Made by a program: the position numbers and the translations under genes. Positions 17,742 to 25,692 of a DNA stretch of 64,000 nt are shown one piece after another. The DNA comes from Natrialbaceae archaeon AArc-T1-2 (lineage in GTDB: Archaea > Halobacteriota > Halobacteria > Halobacteriales > Natrialbaceae): contig NZ_CP127175.1 in the NCBI RefSeq assembly GCF_030273315.1, forward strand, positions 124,001 through 188,000, read 5' to 3'. The first letter of the stretch is position 1; each line of letters opens with the position of its first letter. The notes under the pieces were generated by a model, which was not told the DNA's origin, did no database searches, and saw only the letters and a program-made list of their open reading frames with translations.

Positions 17742-18668
17742 GTGCTCCGGCGCATCGAACTCGAGGTCCTCGCCACGGTCGACCGCGGCGACACGATCTC
17801 CGAACTCGCGACGAAGCTCGACCACAGCGAGAGTTACCTCTCTCGTGCCGTCGCCGACCTCGTCGAGAAGGGACTCGTCTACACGGAACGCGACGGCCGC
17901 CGAAAACGAGTCATCCCGTCAGATGCTCGCGCCGTCGAACTCTACCGGGACCTCGTCCGTCAGCACTCCCACATCGACTTCCCCGAACTGCTGACCAGCA
18001 AGGCACTCGAGGTGCTGTACTACCTCGACCAGCCGCGAACCGTCTCCGAGATCGCCGGCCGGAGCGACAACTACCGCAACACGGTCAACCGCGTCCTCAA
18101 GCGTTTTCGCGACCGTGGGCTCGTCGGGACGGCCGACGGCCACTACGAGTTCAACGCCGACTTCGACCGCCTCCACGAGTTCGCCCGTGAACTCGTACAC
18201 CATCTGCATCGCCACCGCCTCGAAGCCGTTGCCCCGAAGGGCACGATTCTTTGGGAGGACTACGACGAATTCCTCGCCCAGGCCGAGACGGAGATCGACG
18301 CGGAGGCGTTCCACGAAACCGGCCTCGCTCGGTTCGCGGCCTTCGACCTCCAGTTCCTGCTCACCGGCCATCGCTACTACGTCTACTCCGAGGATCTCGA
18401 CGCAGTCTCGCCGGCGGAACTTTGCTGTCACACACTACTGATCGACGACGGCAGCCGCCACCGCTCGTACTGTCTCCTCCTGCTCAGCCACGTCGACGTC
18501 GACGAGGCGGACCTCCGAGAGCAGGCGGCTAAGTATGGCCTTGAAGCCGAAATCGACGCCTTGCTGCGCTACCTCGAGACGCACGGCGAGGTTGATGACG
18601 AGCAGCTCCCGGAGTGGGACGAGTTCCAGGAGCTGGCGGCTGAGTACGAGGTGCCACTACCACAGTAA
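17742..18668 (+). CDS. MarR-like winged-helix protein, antitoxin-like partner of a nucleotidyltransferase
   Basis: 308 aa from GTG 17742, chosen because it sits at the predicted transcription start; upstream codons lie over the promoter. Two winged-helix units are visible: TISELATKLDHSESYLSRAVADLVEKGLV near the start and TVSEIAGRSDNYRNTVNRVLKRFRDRGLV near residue 105. The C-terminal half is a mixed domain without motifs I recognise. In other haloarchaea such genes directly precede a DUF6036-type nucleotidyltransferase; here that partner is at 20049, separated by a TnpB element. Autoregulation through the palindrome at its promoter is likely. Confidence 0.8.
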   Translation: MLRRIELEVLATVDRGDTISELATKLDHSESYLSRAVADLVEKGLVYTERDGRRKRVIPSDARAVELYRDLVRQHSHIDFPELLTSKALEVLYYLDQPRTVSEIAGRSDNYRNTVNRVLKRFRDRGLVGTADGHYEFNADFDRLHEFARELVHHLHRHRLEAVAPKGTILWEDYDEFLAQAETEIDAEAFHETGLARFAAFDLQFLLTGHRYYVYSEDLDAVSPAELCCHTLLIDDGSRHRSYCLLLLSHVDVDEADLREQAAKYGLEAEIDALLRYLETHGEVDDEQLPEWDEFQELAAEYEVPLPQ

Positions 18669-18680
18669 GCTCACTACGGT

Positions 18681-19910
18681 CTAGGTGCCGTGGTGTTCAC
18701 CGTGGACTCCCGCTCTGGCCGAATCCGGCAGGGGCTTGACCCCGTTCGCGTTCAGCATCCCGGTGTTCAAGCGCACGCCTACGGGTGCGCCTCCCTCGCC
18801 CCCAGTTTGGTTGCGAAGGAGTCGATAGCCGATGTTCTTCGCTGCGTTGTAGTCCGCGTGGTTCTCGTACCCACAGGACTGACAGCAGAACGTGTCCTGC
18901 GACGGGCGGTTTTCCGTATGGGTGAAGCCACAAGATGAACACCGTCGGGATGTGTTCTTCGGGTTCACTTGTTCAACCTGGATCCCGCGTACCTCAGCCC
19001 TGTACGAGACGTAGTCGTACAGACGACGGAACGCCCACTCGTGGAACTTACGGGCGTCGGGCATCCGATCGCGGATATCCGTCAAGTTCTCGAAGGCGAT
19101 CACCGTGCAGCCATTTTCAGCTGCCTCGTCTACGAGTTCGTTCGCGACACCGTGAAGATACTGCTCGAAGCGTCCCGTTTCCTTGCGCCCGACTGCTTGG
19201 ACGTTCTCGTGGGCCCACCGCGACCCACACTCTTGGAGCGATTTGCGGCGCTGAACGTACTCCTGTCGCCAGTGGTTGAGTTCGTCGGCAGACCAGAACA
19301 CGCCAGTCGAAGTAACGGCGATGTTCTCGACCCCGAGGTCCACACCAAGAACCGTTCCGTTCTCGGCTGGAACGGGGTCGTCCACATCCGCCTTTGTTCG
19401 GACGTGGAGGTAGAAATCGCCACGGCGATAATGGAGTGTCGCACCAGTAGTCTCCCACTTGTTGCTCTGCAGATATTCGGAGAAGGGCGTTTCACGGGTT
19501 ACCTCGGGAATGACGTACTCGACAGTGACGCGTCCCTCGACGGTAGATAATGAGGCGTGGTCGTCGTGGAATGTGGCGTTCCGCTGGTTATATTCCACGA
19601 ACGGCGAGGTGAACGTGGGCAACGAAGCGTACTCACCCTTCGACCACTTCGCGACCACACTTTCGAGTGCGTCAACGGCACGGTCGCGAGCCGACTGAAC
19701 GTGATTGCTGTGAAGCCGTGTCTGCTCGCGTAGTTCGTCGTAAGTCAGGTCGTGCAGGACTGACTTGCGAGTCTCGGCCCATTCGCCGTCCCACGCAGCA
19801 TCTACGACATAGTTGGCGGCCCACCGAAACTCGTCGATGGTCTCGTGAAGCAGGTCCGCCTGCTCTTCGGTCACATCGAGTTTGACCGGAACAGTGCGGT
19901 GGACCTCCAT
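18681..19910 (-). CDS. tnpB: TnpB-type RNA-guided nuclease (IS200/IS605 family), orphan
   Basis: 409 aa from ATG 19910 (an upstream in-frame extension is hydrophobic and AT-rich and is not used). RuvC-type residues are present: Asp in [13 protein letters not shown], Glu in VIAFENL, Asp in [11 protein letters not shown]; a four-Cys zinc finger (CSSCG…CCQSCG) lies before the last. No TnpA is near. The element splits the HTH gene from its nucleotidyltransferase partner, and it starts only 13 bp after the HTH stop. Nuclease activity guided by an RNA from its own 3' end is known for the family. Confidence 0.9.
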   Translation of the reverse strand: MEVHRTVPVKLDVTEEQADLLHETIDEFRWAANYVVDAAWDGEWAETRKSVLHDLTYDELREQTRLHSNHVQSARDRAVDALESVVAKWSKGEYASLPTFTSPFVEYNQRNATFHDDHASLSTVEGRVTVEYVIPEVTRETPFSEYLQSNKWETTGATLHYRRGDFYLHVRTKADVDDPVPAENGTVLGVDLGVENIAVTSTGVFWSADELNHWRQEYVQRRKSLQECGSRWAHENVQAVGRKETGRFEQYLHGVANELVDEAAENGCTVIAFENLTDIRDRMPDARKFHEWAFRRLYDYVSYRAEVRGIQVEQVNPKNTSRRCSSCGFTHTENRPSQDTFCCQSCGYENHADYNAAKNIGYRLLRNQTGGEGGAPVGVRLNTGMLNANGVKPLPDSARAGVHGEHHGT

Positions 19911-20048
19911 ATACATCACAAAACAACCTGTGATTAAAAGTATTAATAAGGAATAGTAGAGAGTCAACCCTGCTATGGACTGTGAGACGGCTCACGAGTG
20001 TCGGTTTTATCCCACACCCGTAGTCTCGGGTACTCCTATTGATCTACT

Positions 20049-20852
20049 ATGAGACCCACATTCGGACGTGAGTACATCGAGAACGAATTCCAGCGAATCG
20101 GAGACGGGCTATCTGAACCGCTCACGGTCTACCTGATCGGTGGTGGCGCGATGTCGCTGCGCGACCTCAAGGGGGCGACGAAAGACATCGACCTGGTCGT
20201 CCCGGATGGCGACGCATACGGGCAGTTGTGGGCGGTCCTGATGGACCTCGGGTATGCGGAGGTCCAGTCGCTGGATCCAGATTACCGGGCGCTTGGCGCG
20301 ACGAGCTGCGTCGAGAACGACGACGGGTGTCGCCTCGACATCTTCAACCAGCAGGTCGCGAACAAGCTCGTGCTCACCGACGGGATGCAACAGCGCAGCG
20401 AGCAGTTCCTCGACACGGATCGACTGACGGTCCGGCTGGTCAGCAACGAGGATATTTTCCTGTTCAAGGCAATCGCAGGCCGCGATGACGACATCGAGGA
20501 CATGAATATGCTCGTGCAGGCCGGCCTCGATTACGACGTCGTCCGGGATGAACTCGAAGCCCAGATCGAACGCCTGGGTGACGATCAGTTCGCCACGTTC
20601 GCGAACGAGGCCCTGGTCGAACTCGAGGAGCGGTACGGGGTGACCACACCGATCGAGGCCCGTGTTCAGGAGCTCACGAATAGGTACTACCGGGGGCTCG
20701 AAGTCCTCCAGGCACTCGATGAACCGATGACCGTCGACGAACTGGCCGCGGAACTGGAGCTGGATGACGAGGAGGTTTGGGACCGGATCGCGTATCTCTC
20801 AACGTTCGACCGGGTCCGTCGGGATGGCGACACAGTCCGTCCCGTGGAGTAG
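20049..20852 (+). CDS. DUF6036-type nucleotidyltransferase (toxin-like)
   Basis: 267 aa. N-terminal MNT-type fold with LIGGGAMSLRDLKGATKDIDLVV (residues 30-52): the GG motif followed by the DxD-type metal site. The C-terminus has a small winged helix (MTVDELAAELELDDEEVWDRIAYLSTFDRV). Paired with the MarR-like gene at 17742-18668 it resembles a nucleotidyltransferase toxin-antitoxin unit. A role in defence or plasmid stability is inferred. Confidence 0.8.
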   Translation: MRPTFGREYIENEFQRIGDGLSEPLTVYLIGGGAMSLRDLKGATKDIDLVVPDGDAYGQLWAVLMDLGYAEVQSLDPDYRALGATSCVENDDGCRLDIFNQQVANKLVLTDGMQQRSEQFLDTDRLTVRLVSNEDIFLFKAIAGRDDDIEDMNMLVQAGLDYDVVRDELEAQIERLGDDQFATFANEALVELEERYGVTTPIEARVQELTNRYYRGLEVLQALDEPMTVDELAAELELDDEEVWDRIAYLSTFDRVRRDGDTVRPVE

Positions 20853-20863
20853 TCTGGCCACGA

Positions 20864-21679
20864 CTACGGGGAGGGAAGGCGGCCGTCTGGACGGGGAACG
20901 CGGCCCCGTTTGATCTCGTGATCGACGCGACGCAGATGCTTGCAGCCGCCTTCGGGTGAGCGCTGCTGCCAGTCGGGACAGGTACACGATTCGTCGACGA
21001 CGTCGACTTCGTACCTGTTGCCGGACGCGGACTGCACCTCGTAGCGGCCACCTTTCGAGAGGAGTGAGACGTCCATCGCTTCGGCAACGGCACGCTTCGT
21101 GCGGGGCTCAAGATCGTCCTCCGACTGTGCGTTCTCGTCGACGACCAGTCGGTCGCGAACGTCGCCCGTTCGGCCACCGTCGGGAGCGACGGCTTCCGCA
21201 GGCCCCCTGAGCCGCTCGTGGAGCAGTTCCTCCACCGGATGGCCTTCCGGCCACAGGTAGTGGACCTCGCGGCGCTCGCGATGGTCGTAGGAGCCGCACG
21301 CCGCTGCGCACCCAGTCCAGACGCGCCAGGCACCGAGCGCGCCCATCACGTCGACGATGGCGCGGGGAACCGTCTGGTGGTCGTCCGGGAAGAACACCCG
21401 GAAGCGGGTACACGCCTCCTGCGGCGGGACGGTCTCCCACCAGTCTTCGCTGGAGCTCCAGCTGTCGTACATCGCCTTGTCGTTCCCGTAGCCGACGGTC
21501 ACGCCGTTGATCGGCGTCCAGTCTGCTGGGAGGTGGTCCGCTTCGCCTTCAAGCACCCGAAGAACGGCGTATCGGAGGTACTCGTGGGCTTGGTTGTCTG
21601 TCGTTCGGGCGACCTGATCGTGCTGCTCGGCGACGTGCTCGGCTTCCTCGAGGACCGTCGTGAGATAGGGTTCAGTCAT
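20864..21679 (-). CDS. SWIM zinc-finger protein
   Basis: 271 aa from ATG 21679. A SWIM finger (CTCPDWQ…GGCKHLRRV, CxC then CxH) is at the C-terminus, about residues 236-255; the N-terminal part is acidic and unrecognised. SWIM proteins bind DNA or act in protein contacts, and they are frequent on haloarchaeal plasmids. Preceded by a leader hairpin (21700-21731) and inverted repeat 4. Convergent with the nucleotidyltransferase gene, only 11 bp apart. Confidence 0.8.
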   Translation of the reverse strand: MTEPYLTTVLEEAEHVAEQHDQVARTTDNQAHEYLRYAVLRVLEGEADHLPADWTPINGVTVGYGNDKAMYDSWSSSEDWWETVPPQEACTRFRVFFPDDHQTVPRAIVDVMGALGAWRVWTGCAAACGSYDHRERREVHYLWPEGHPVEELLHERLRGPAEAVAPDGGRTGDVRDRLVVDENAQSEDDLEPRTKRAVAEAMDVSLLSKGGRYEVQSASGNRYEVDVVDESCTCPDWQQRSPEGGCKHLRRVDHEIKRGRVPRPDGRLPSP

Positions 21680-21699
21680 TATTCGACGGAGGTCAGAAC

Positions 21700-21731
21700 G
21701 CGCCTCCGCCCCTCCGCGGGCGCAGAAAAAC
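21700..21731 (-). repeat. Leader hairpin of the SWIM gene
   Basis: Stem GCGCC (21700-21704) with GGCGC (21719-21723), then AAAAAC on the plus strand. The oligo-A (oligo-T in sense) directly touches inverted repeat 4. Confidence 0.7.
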
Positions 21732-21772
21732 TTAACCAACAGAGCGGAAGGGGCCATCACTCTGTTGGTTAA
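21732..21772. repeat. Module-boundary inverted repeat 4
   Basis: TTAACCAACA at 21732-21741 and TGTTGGTTAA at 21763-21772, perfect arms, 21-bp spacer. The TAA stop of the ArdC-like gene is in the right arm. Confidence 0.9.
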
Positions 21773-22716
21773 CCAGGTTGGGACGAGGATTCGCTCTCGA
21801 GAACGTCGATGAGTTCTTCTGCCGTTCGACTAATCCGGCCGAGGCGCTCGCGGACGACCTCGGGATCGTCCGACTCCCACGCAGCGAGGTAGAACGCCGA
21901 CCCGCTGGTGTCCAACCCACAGTAGCGCCCGACGACGTACGCGACGGCTTCGGCCTCGACTTCGCGTTTCGCCCGTTCGGTGCCGTCGTCGACGTCGAAG
22001 TGGAGCAGAGCGTGGGCGTACTCGTGAATCAGCGTCCGCGCAAGGTCGGCCTCGTTCTCCCGATCGCGCACCTCGACGAGCGGCTGGACGTCGACGAGAC
22101 TCAGCTGCTCGCAGATGCCCTTCGCCTCGCCGTGGGTCCACTCCTCGGCTGGAACGATCCGCACCGTCACGCCGAGGTCGTCAGCGGCGACAGTCAACTG
22201 TTCGACGAGGTCGCCGGCGTCCCCGGTCGCTTCCGTGTCCAGGTCGGGAAGCGGCTCGCCTTCGGTCTGGGAGATGTCGAACACCGGAGCGGGCTTGAAC
22301 CCCACCAGGCCCTCGGACCACTCCTCCGGCGGCGTCTCGTCGTACTCACAGTCACTGTCCTCGTGGTAGCTCGGCGAATTCTCGCACTCCGGGCACTGCT
22401 TGGAGATGATCGGCGCCCAGATCCAGATGGCCGACTCACCCTCCGTGACGTGGCGGTCGAACTCCTCCTGCCACGTCCGGTAGCCCGCCACCCGGCTCGC
22501 CTCGGGACACTGCCGCTTGATGAGGAGCGTGTTCCGGTAGGAGTAATCGTGGAAACGACTCTGGACATCGAGCCACTCTTGGAACTCTTCGCTGGCCTGC
22601 GCGTCGTCGACGCCGGCGACGAGTTCGTCGATCCACTGTTCGATGGTACTGTTCATCTCGTCGGATCGCGTGTCGGTCTGGTCGAAGGAGACCGACGAGT
22701 CTCTGGTCGTAGCCAT
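21769..22716 (-). CDS. ArdC-like antirestriction protein with zincin domain
   Basis: 315 aa from ATG 22716. The N-terminal ArdC-type ssDNA-binding domain is seen in FHDYSYRNTLLIKRQCPEAS and GYRTWQEEFDRHV…GE.AIWIWAPI (about 55-103), and a metallopeptidase site HEYAH is at 231-235 with the downstream EAVAYVV helix. A CPEC…C insertion suggests an extra zinc knuckle. ArdC proteins protect incoming conjugative DNA; with the transfer genes at 53-64 kb this fits, but the link is inferred. Its leader hairpin is at 22763-22793. Confidence 0.85.
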   Translation of the reverse strand: MATTRDSSVSFDQTDTRSDEMNSTIEQWIDELVAGVDDAQASEEFQEWLDVQSRFHDYSYRNTLLIKRQCPEASRVAGYRTWQEEFDRHVTEGESAIWIWAPIISKQCPECENSPSYHEDSDCEYDETPPEEWSEGLVGFKPAPVFDISQTEGEPLPDLDTEATGDAGDLVEQLTVAADDLGVTVRIVPAEEWTHGEAKGICEQLSLVDVQPLVEVRDRENEADLARTLIHEYAHALLHFDVDDGTERAKREVEAEAVAYVVGRYCGLDTSGSAFYLAAWESDDPEVVRERLGRISRTAEELIDVLESESSSQPG

Positions 22717-22762
22717 TGTGTTCACCGAATCGAATTTACGGCGACTGCGTCTGTTCAGACCG

Positions 22763-22793
22763 CGCCGCACCCCTCAGGGGGCGTTCAAAAAAC
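22763..22793 (-). repeat. Leader hairpin of the ArdC-like gene
   Basis: Short GC stem around loop GCACCCCTCAG, followed by six A residues on the plus strand (22787-22792). Lies in the 88-bp gap after the 115-aa gene and 47 bp before the ATG. Confidence 0.7.
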
Positions 22794-22804
22794 CGCTCTG
22801 TCGG

Positions 22805-23152
22805 TCAGCGGAGCTCGTGGCGTTCGTTCGCAAAGCCAATCGAGACGAGGTACTTGAGGAACTCGTCGAACCGCTCAACGTCGCTAGGCGTGTCGGTCGC
22901 AAGGTGACGCGCCCACTCGATGGCCCATTGGAAGGCGGGATCCGTGCCGCCCTTGCCGTGAATGTACCACCACCGGGCCGCCTTGAGAACCACTATGGGA
23001 TTCGTCGGCGGCTGCTCACCGGCGAGCCCACGGGTGATGGATTCGATTTCATCGGGGACGTCGGCGGGATCGACCTCCGCTGATTGCGTGTTGTCGATAT
23101 CGACCGGGATCTCGTCGATCGAGACGTTGTCGGGACGCTGTTGTTGACTCAC
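22805..23152 (-). CDS. Conserved haloarchaeal plasmid protein
   Basis: 115 aa, acidic N-terminus, then VVLKAARWWYIHGKGGTDPAFQWAIEWARHLATDTPSDVERFDEFLKYL, predicted all-helical. No known domain recognised. It recurs between ArdC-like and DUF6610 genes, and here sits in that order on the same strand. Confidence 0.75.
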   Translation of the reverse strand: MSQQQRPDNVSIDEIPVDIDNTQSAEVDPADVPDEIESITRGLAGEQPPTNPIVVLKAARWWYIHGKGGTDPAFQWAIEWARHLATDTPSDVERFDEFLKYLVSIGFANERHELR

Positions 23153-23180
23153 TGGAAGTCACCTCTGAGGGCTCTCGAAG

Positions 23181-23213
23181 GATCCCTCGCCCTCTCTGGG
23201 GGCACGAAAAACA
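23181..23213 (-). repeat. Leader hairpin of the 115-aa gene
   Basis: GCCC (23189-23192) pairs with GGGC (23200-23203), then CACGAAAAAC on the plus strand. It is a weaker stem than most. Confidence 0.55.
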
Positions 23214-23223
23214 GGTCGCGAAG

Positions 23224-24225
23224 TCACGCCGGCGGTAGGTAGACGCTCTGCTCGCCGGCGATTTCCTCCAGGTTGTTCCGGTGACGGTGGCTGAAGTAGC
23301 ACTCGTAGCTGCAGTATCCACAGACTGCGCCAGTATCGTATTCGGCGACGTACGGGCCGCGGCGAGTTCGCCAAACGTTCGTCCCGCACTTGGTACAGGC
23401 GGCGTGCTCGAGATCGGCAGGACTCGGTCCCTCGTACTCGATGTCGAGCCCCTCGTCTTGCGGTGTCGTTTCAGGCCAGATTCCGTGCGCCATCCAGAAC
23501 TCACGGACGCGAGCGAGGCTGTGGCGCACCGTCTTTCGCACGGTGACGTGGTCGGCGTCGCGACCGCTGTCGTCCCAGCCGTCGGCCGTCCAGAATTCAC
23601 CGAACTGCGCGCCGCGATGCAGCCCGTTCCAGTCGACGCCGACGATGTCGGCTGGTGGCTCGTCCGTGAGTGTCGGTCTGGTCAGCTGTCGAATGGCATC
23701 GAGCTGCTTGGGCGGACTCCCACCGAGGATGTGGACGCGCCGACCTCTCCAATCGGCAGGGTCAGAGAACTCGTGGGCCAGGCGGTCGGCGTATCCCCGT
23801 GAATACCCGAGGACGAGGGTCTCGGGAATTGCGTCGATCACCGCCCGCGACTTCGGAACGACGATGAGCTCGGCCTCGGGATAGCTCGCTTGGATCTCAC
23901 GAGCGGCAGCGACGTGGGCGTCGATGTCGTCGGTATCGTCGACGTCCCCGATGACCCCGACCTCTGGTTCGTGCTCGAAAAAGCGGTCGACGAACCGCTC
24001 CAGATCGGGATTCCGGAAATCGTTGTCGAGCATCCCAACAGGAAGGCTGAGGTTCTGATACTGCGTCCCCTGGTACCCACAGTCCTCGCGAAAGCCGGGA
24101 AGGAAGCCGAGGTCGACAGCGTCGACGACAAACGGCGCTCGATGCAGAAACGCCACATAGTCTGCTTGTCTGGCGACGGCGATTTCGCGGGCGGTGCTGG
24201 CGCTGGAGCTCAGCTCGAGGGACAT
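23224..24225 (-). CDS. DUF6610-type protein
   Basis: 333 aa from ATG 24223-24225. Acidic protein with VGVIGDVDDTDDIDAHVAAAREIQASYPEAELIVVPKSRAVIDAI and LGYSRGYADRLAHEFSDPADWRGRRVHILGGSPPKQ, then VDWNGLHRGAQFGEFW; the region resembles a TIM-barrel-like or nuclease-like core seen in queuine/DUF6610 relatives. The C-terminus has a CTKCG…CGYC zinc site. Enzymatic role unknown. First gene of a minus-strand run bounded upstream by inverted repeat 5. Confidence 0.75.
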   Translation of the reverse strand: MSLELSSSASTAREIAVARQADYVAFLHRAPFVVDAVDLGFLPGFREDCGYQGTQYQNLSLPVGMLDNDFRNPDLERFVDRFFEHEPEVGVIGDVDDTDDIDAHVAAAREIQASYPEAELIVVPKSRAVIDAIPETLVLGYSRGYADRLAHEFSDPADWRGRRVHILGGSPPKQLDAIRQLTRPTLTDEPPADIVGVDWNGLHRGAQFGEFWTADGWDDSGRDADHVTVRKTVRHSLARVREFWMAHGIWPETTPQDEGLDIEYEGPSPADLEHAACTKCGTNVWRTRRGPYVAEYDTGAVCGYCSYECYFSHRHRNNLEEIAGEQSVYLPPA

Positions 24226-24253
24226 GATTAGGCTCGCGAGGCCGCTGCTGGCT

Positions 24254-24283
24254 GCCCCGCACCCTTTCAGGGGTCCGAAAAAC
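24254..24283 (-). repeat. Leader hairpin of the DUF6610 gene
   Basis: CCCC and GGGG around loop GCACCCTTTCA, then CCGAAAAACC on the plus strand. Confidence 0.7.
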
Positions 24284-24297
24284 CGAGGCACAGCGGA

Positions 24298-24338
24298 TTA
24301 ACCAACAATAGGGAAATCACGCGGAGGGTGTAGGTTAA
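24298..24338. repeat. Module-boundary inverted repeat 5
   Basis: TTAACCAACA at 24298-24307 and TGTAGGTTAA at 24329-24338 (one mismatch to the other copies), 21-bp spacer. Confidence 0.85.
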
Positions 24339-24347
24339 GAATTGAGC

Positions 24348-24569
24348 TTACTCGTCGTTCTCACGCAGCTCTTCAGCCTTCCACTTGAGCCGGCGCAGAA
24401 TCTGCGTCCGATTCTGGTGGGCGTTCTCGTAGGCAACACACTCTTGGAGGGTTTCCATATCCGGAATCGTCGCGATCCCTGCCTTGACCAATCGGTAATT
24501 CGGTGCTTCAAGACGCTTCTCAGGTGGGAATTCGTCGTCGCTCCCGTCGTTAATCGTGGACTGTTCCAT
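24348..24569 (-). CDS. Small haloarchaeal protein
   Basis: 73 aa from ATG 24569, charged, with a helical C-terminus (ENAHQNRTQILRRLKWKAEELRENDE). Function unknown. Its upstream region was hit by the IS630 element 22 bp before the ATG; remains of the leader motif (GGGCGAGAAAAAC, 25650-25662) lie on the other side of the IS, so expression may be altered. Confidence 0.6.
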   Translation of the reverse strand: MEQSTINDGSDDEFPPEKRLEAPNYRLVKAGIATIPDMETLQECVAYENAHQNRTQILRRLKWKAEELRENDE

Positions 24570-24590
24570 CTCGGTAGACCTCCACCTCTC

Positions 24591-25649
24591 TATAGTAACC
24601 GTTAGAATTTTCCGCCCATAGATTGTTGCTACTTCTAATGGATCATCTCGACGATATCTCCGTCGAAGAACTTCACGACGCACTCGACAACGTCGAGGGA
24701 AGGAAGCCGACACAACGGCTGTTAGCGGCAATTGCGTACAAAAACGGCGTTACGCAGACCGAACTAGCCGAGTGGCATAACACCGGCCGGCGAACAATCT
24801 ATAGTTGGCTCAAGCGACTCGACACTGACGAGTCGCTTGAGCAGGCCGTTACTGATGCTCATCGGTCTGGAAGAAAGCGAAAACTCTCAGAAAAAGAGCA
24901 ACAAGAGTTCGAAGAAACAGTCCACAGGTCTCCTGAAGAAGTTGGCTTTGACGCGCCGGCGTGGACGCCGGCGCTTGTCCAGCAGCATCTCGCCGAGACC
25001 TACGATGTCGAGTACTCAATCCCAAGCTGCCGGCGGTTGCTCAAAGAAGCGGGATTGAGCTTCCAAAAACCACGCCGTACAGCCGCCGAATCAGATGCTG
25101 AGGACCAAGAAACGTTCCGCGAGGAACTCAAAAAAAGCGGCGGGAAATGGACGCCACAGTAGTCTGTATCGATCAAACCAAGAAATCCGTCCAAGTTGAG
25201 CCGCGTGCCGCGTGGTTTCCTCGCGGCACGCGACCGTCTGTTGAATTGTCCGGACAACGCGACTGGACGTGTCTCTTAGGCGCGATCACCGAGGACGGTG
25301 ATCGCTTTTTCTCTCGATTTGAAGAGTACGTTACCGCCGATCACGCAAAACATTTCATTCTTGCGTTATGCCAAGAGTTCGAAGATGACTTGATTATTGT
25401 GTTGGATGGAGCGCCATATTTTCGGGCGTCGGCCGTCACGGACCTGGCGGCCCGTGACGACCTCGCCTTCGTGACGTTGCCAGCGTATTCACCTGAGCTA
25501 AATCCGGTCGAAGAGTGCTGGAGACAACTCCAAGCAGCACTCAGCAATCGCTTCTTTGACTCACTCAACGAGCTCACAACAGCGATTGATACCGCTATTG
25601 ATCAACTCTCGCTTCCAGAAGTGAGCAATTACTTCTAACGCCTACTATA
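24591..25649. mobile_element. IS630-family element
   Basis: About 1.06-kb element. Ends TATAGTAACCGTTAGAA (left) and the complement of TATAGTAGGCGTTAGAA (right) form an inverted repeat that includes the TA target duplicated on insertion, as known for IS630/Tc1-mariner elements. Inserted between a leader motif and the 73-aa gene. Confidence 0.88.
24638..25638 (+). CDS. IS630-family transposase, two frames joined by a -1 frameshift
   Basis: The first frame (24638-25162) encodes a HTH region (TQTELAEWHNTGRRTIYSWLKRLDT) and linker; the second (frame of 25147-25638) encodes the DDE domain with VVCIDQTKK, LDGAPYFRAS and NPVEECW. The frames overlap by 16 bp and are linked by a run of seven A at 25130-25136, where a -1 slip joins KK to KRREMDATVVCIDQ. 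Programmed frameshifting is common in IS630. Several perfect palindromes lie inside: 24808-24842 (14-bp arms), 24953-24974, 25202-25232 (11-bp arms), 25282-25305 (10-bp arms). Confidence 0.85.
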
Positions 25650-25692
25650 GGGCGAGAAAAACAGAACAGACGACTACATCATCGACGCGGCG

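Noticed and set aside
21778-22857. Long plus-strand open frame opposite the ArdC-like gene
   Set aside because: It mirrors the codon pattern of the real gene in a GC-rich sequence; its translation has no family features.
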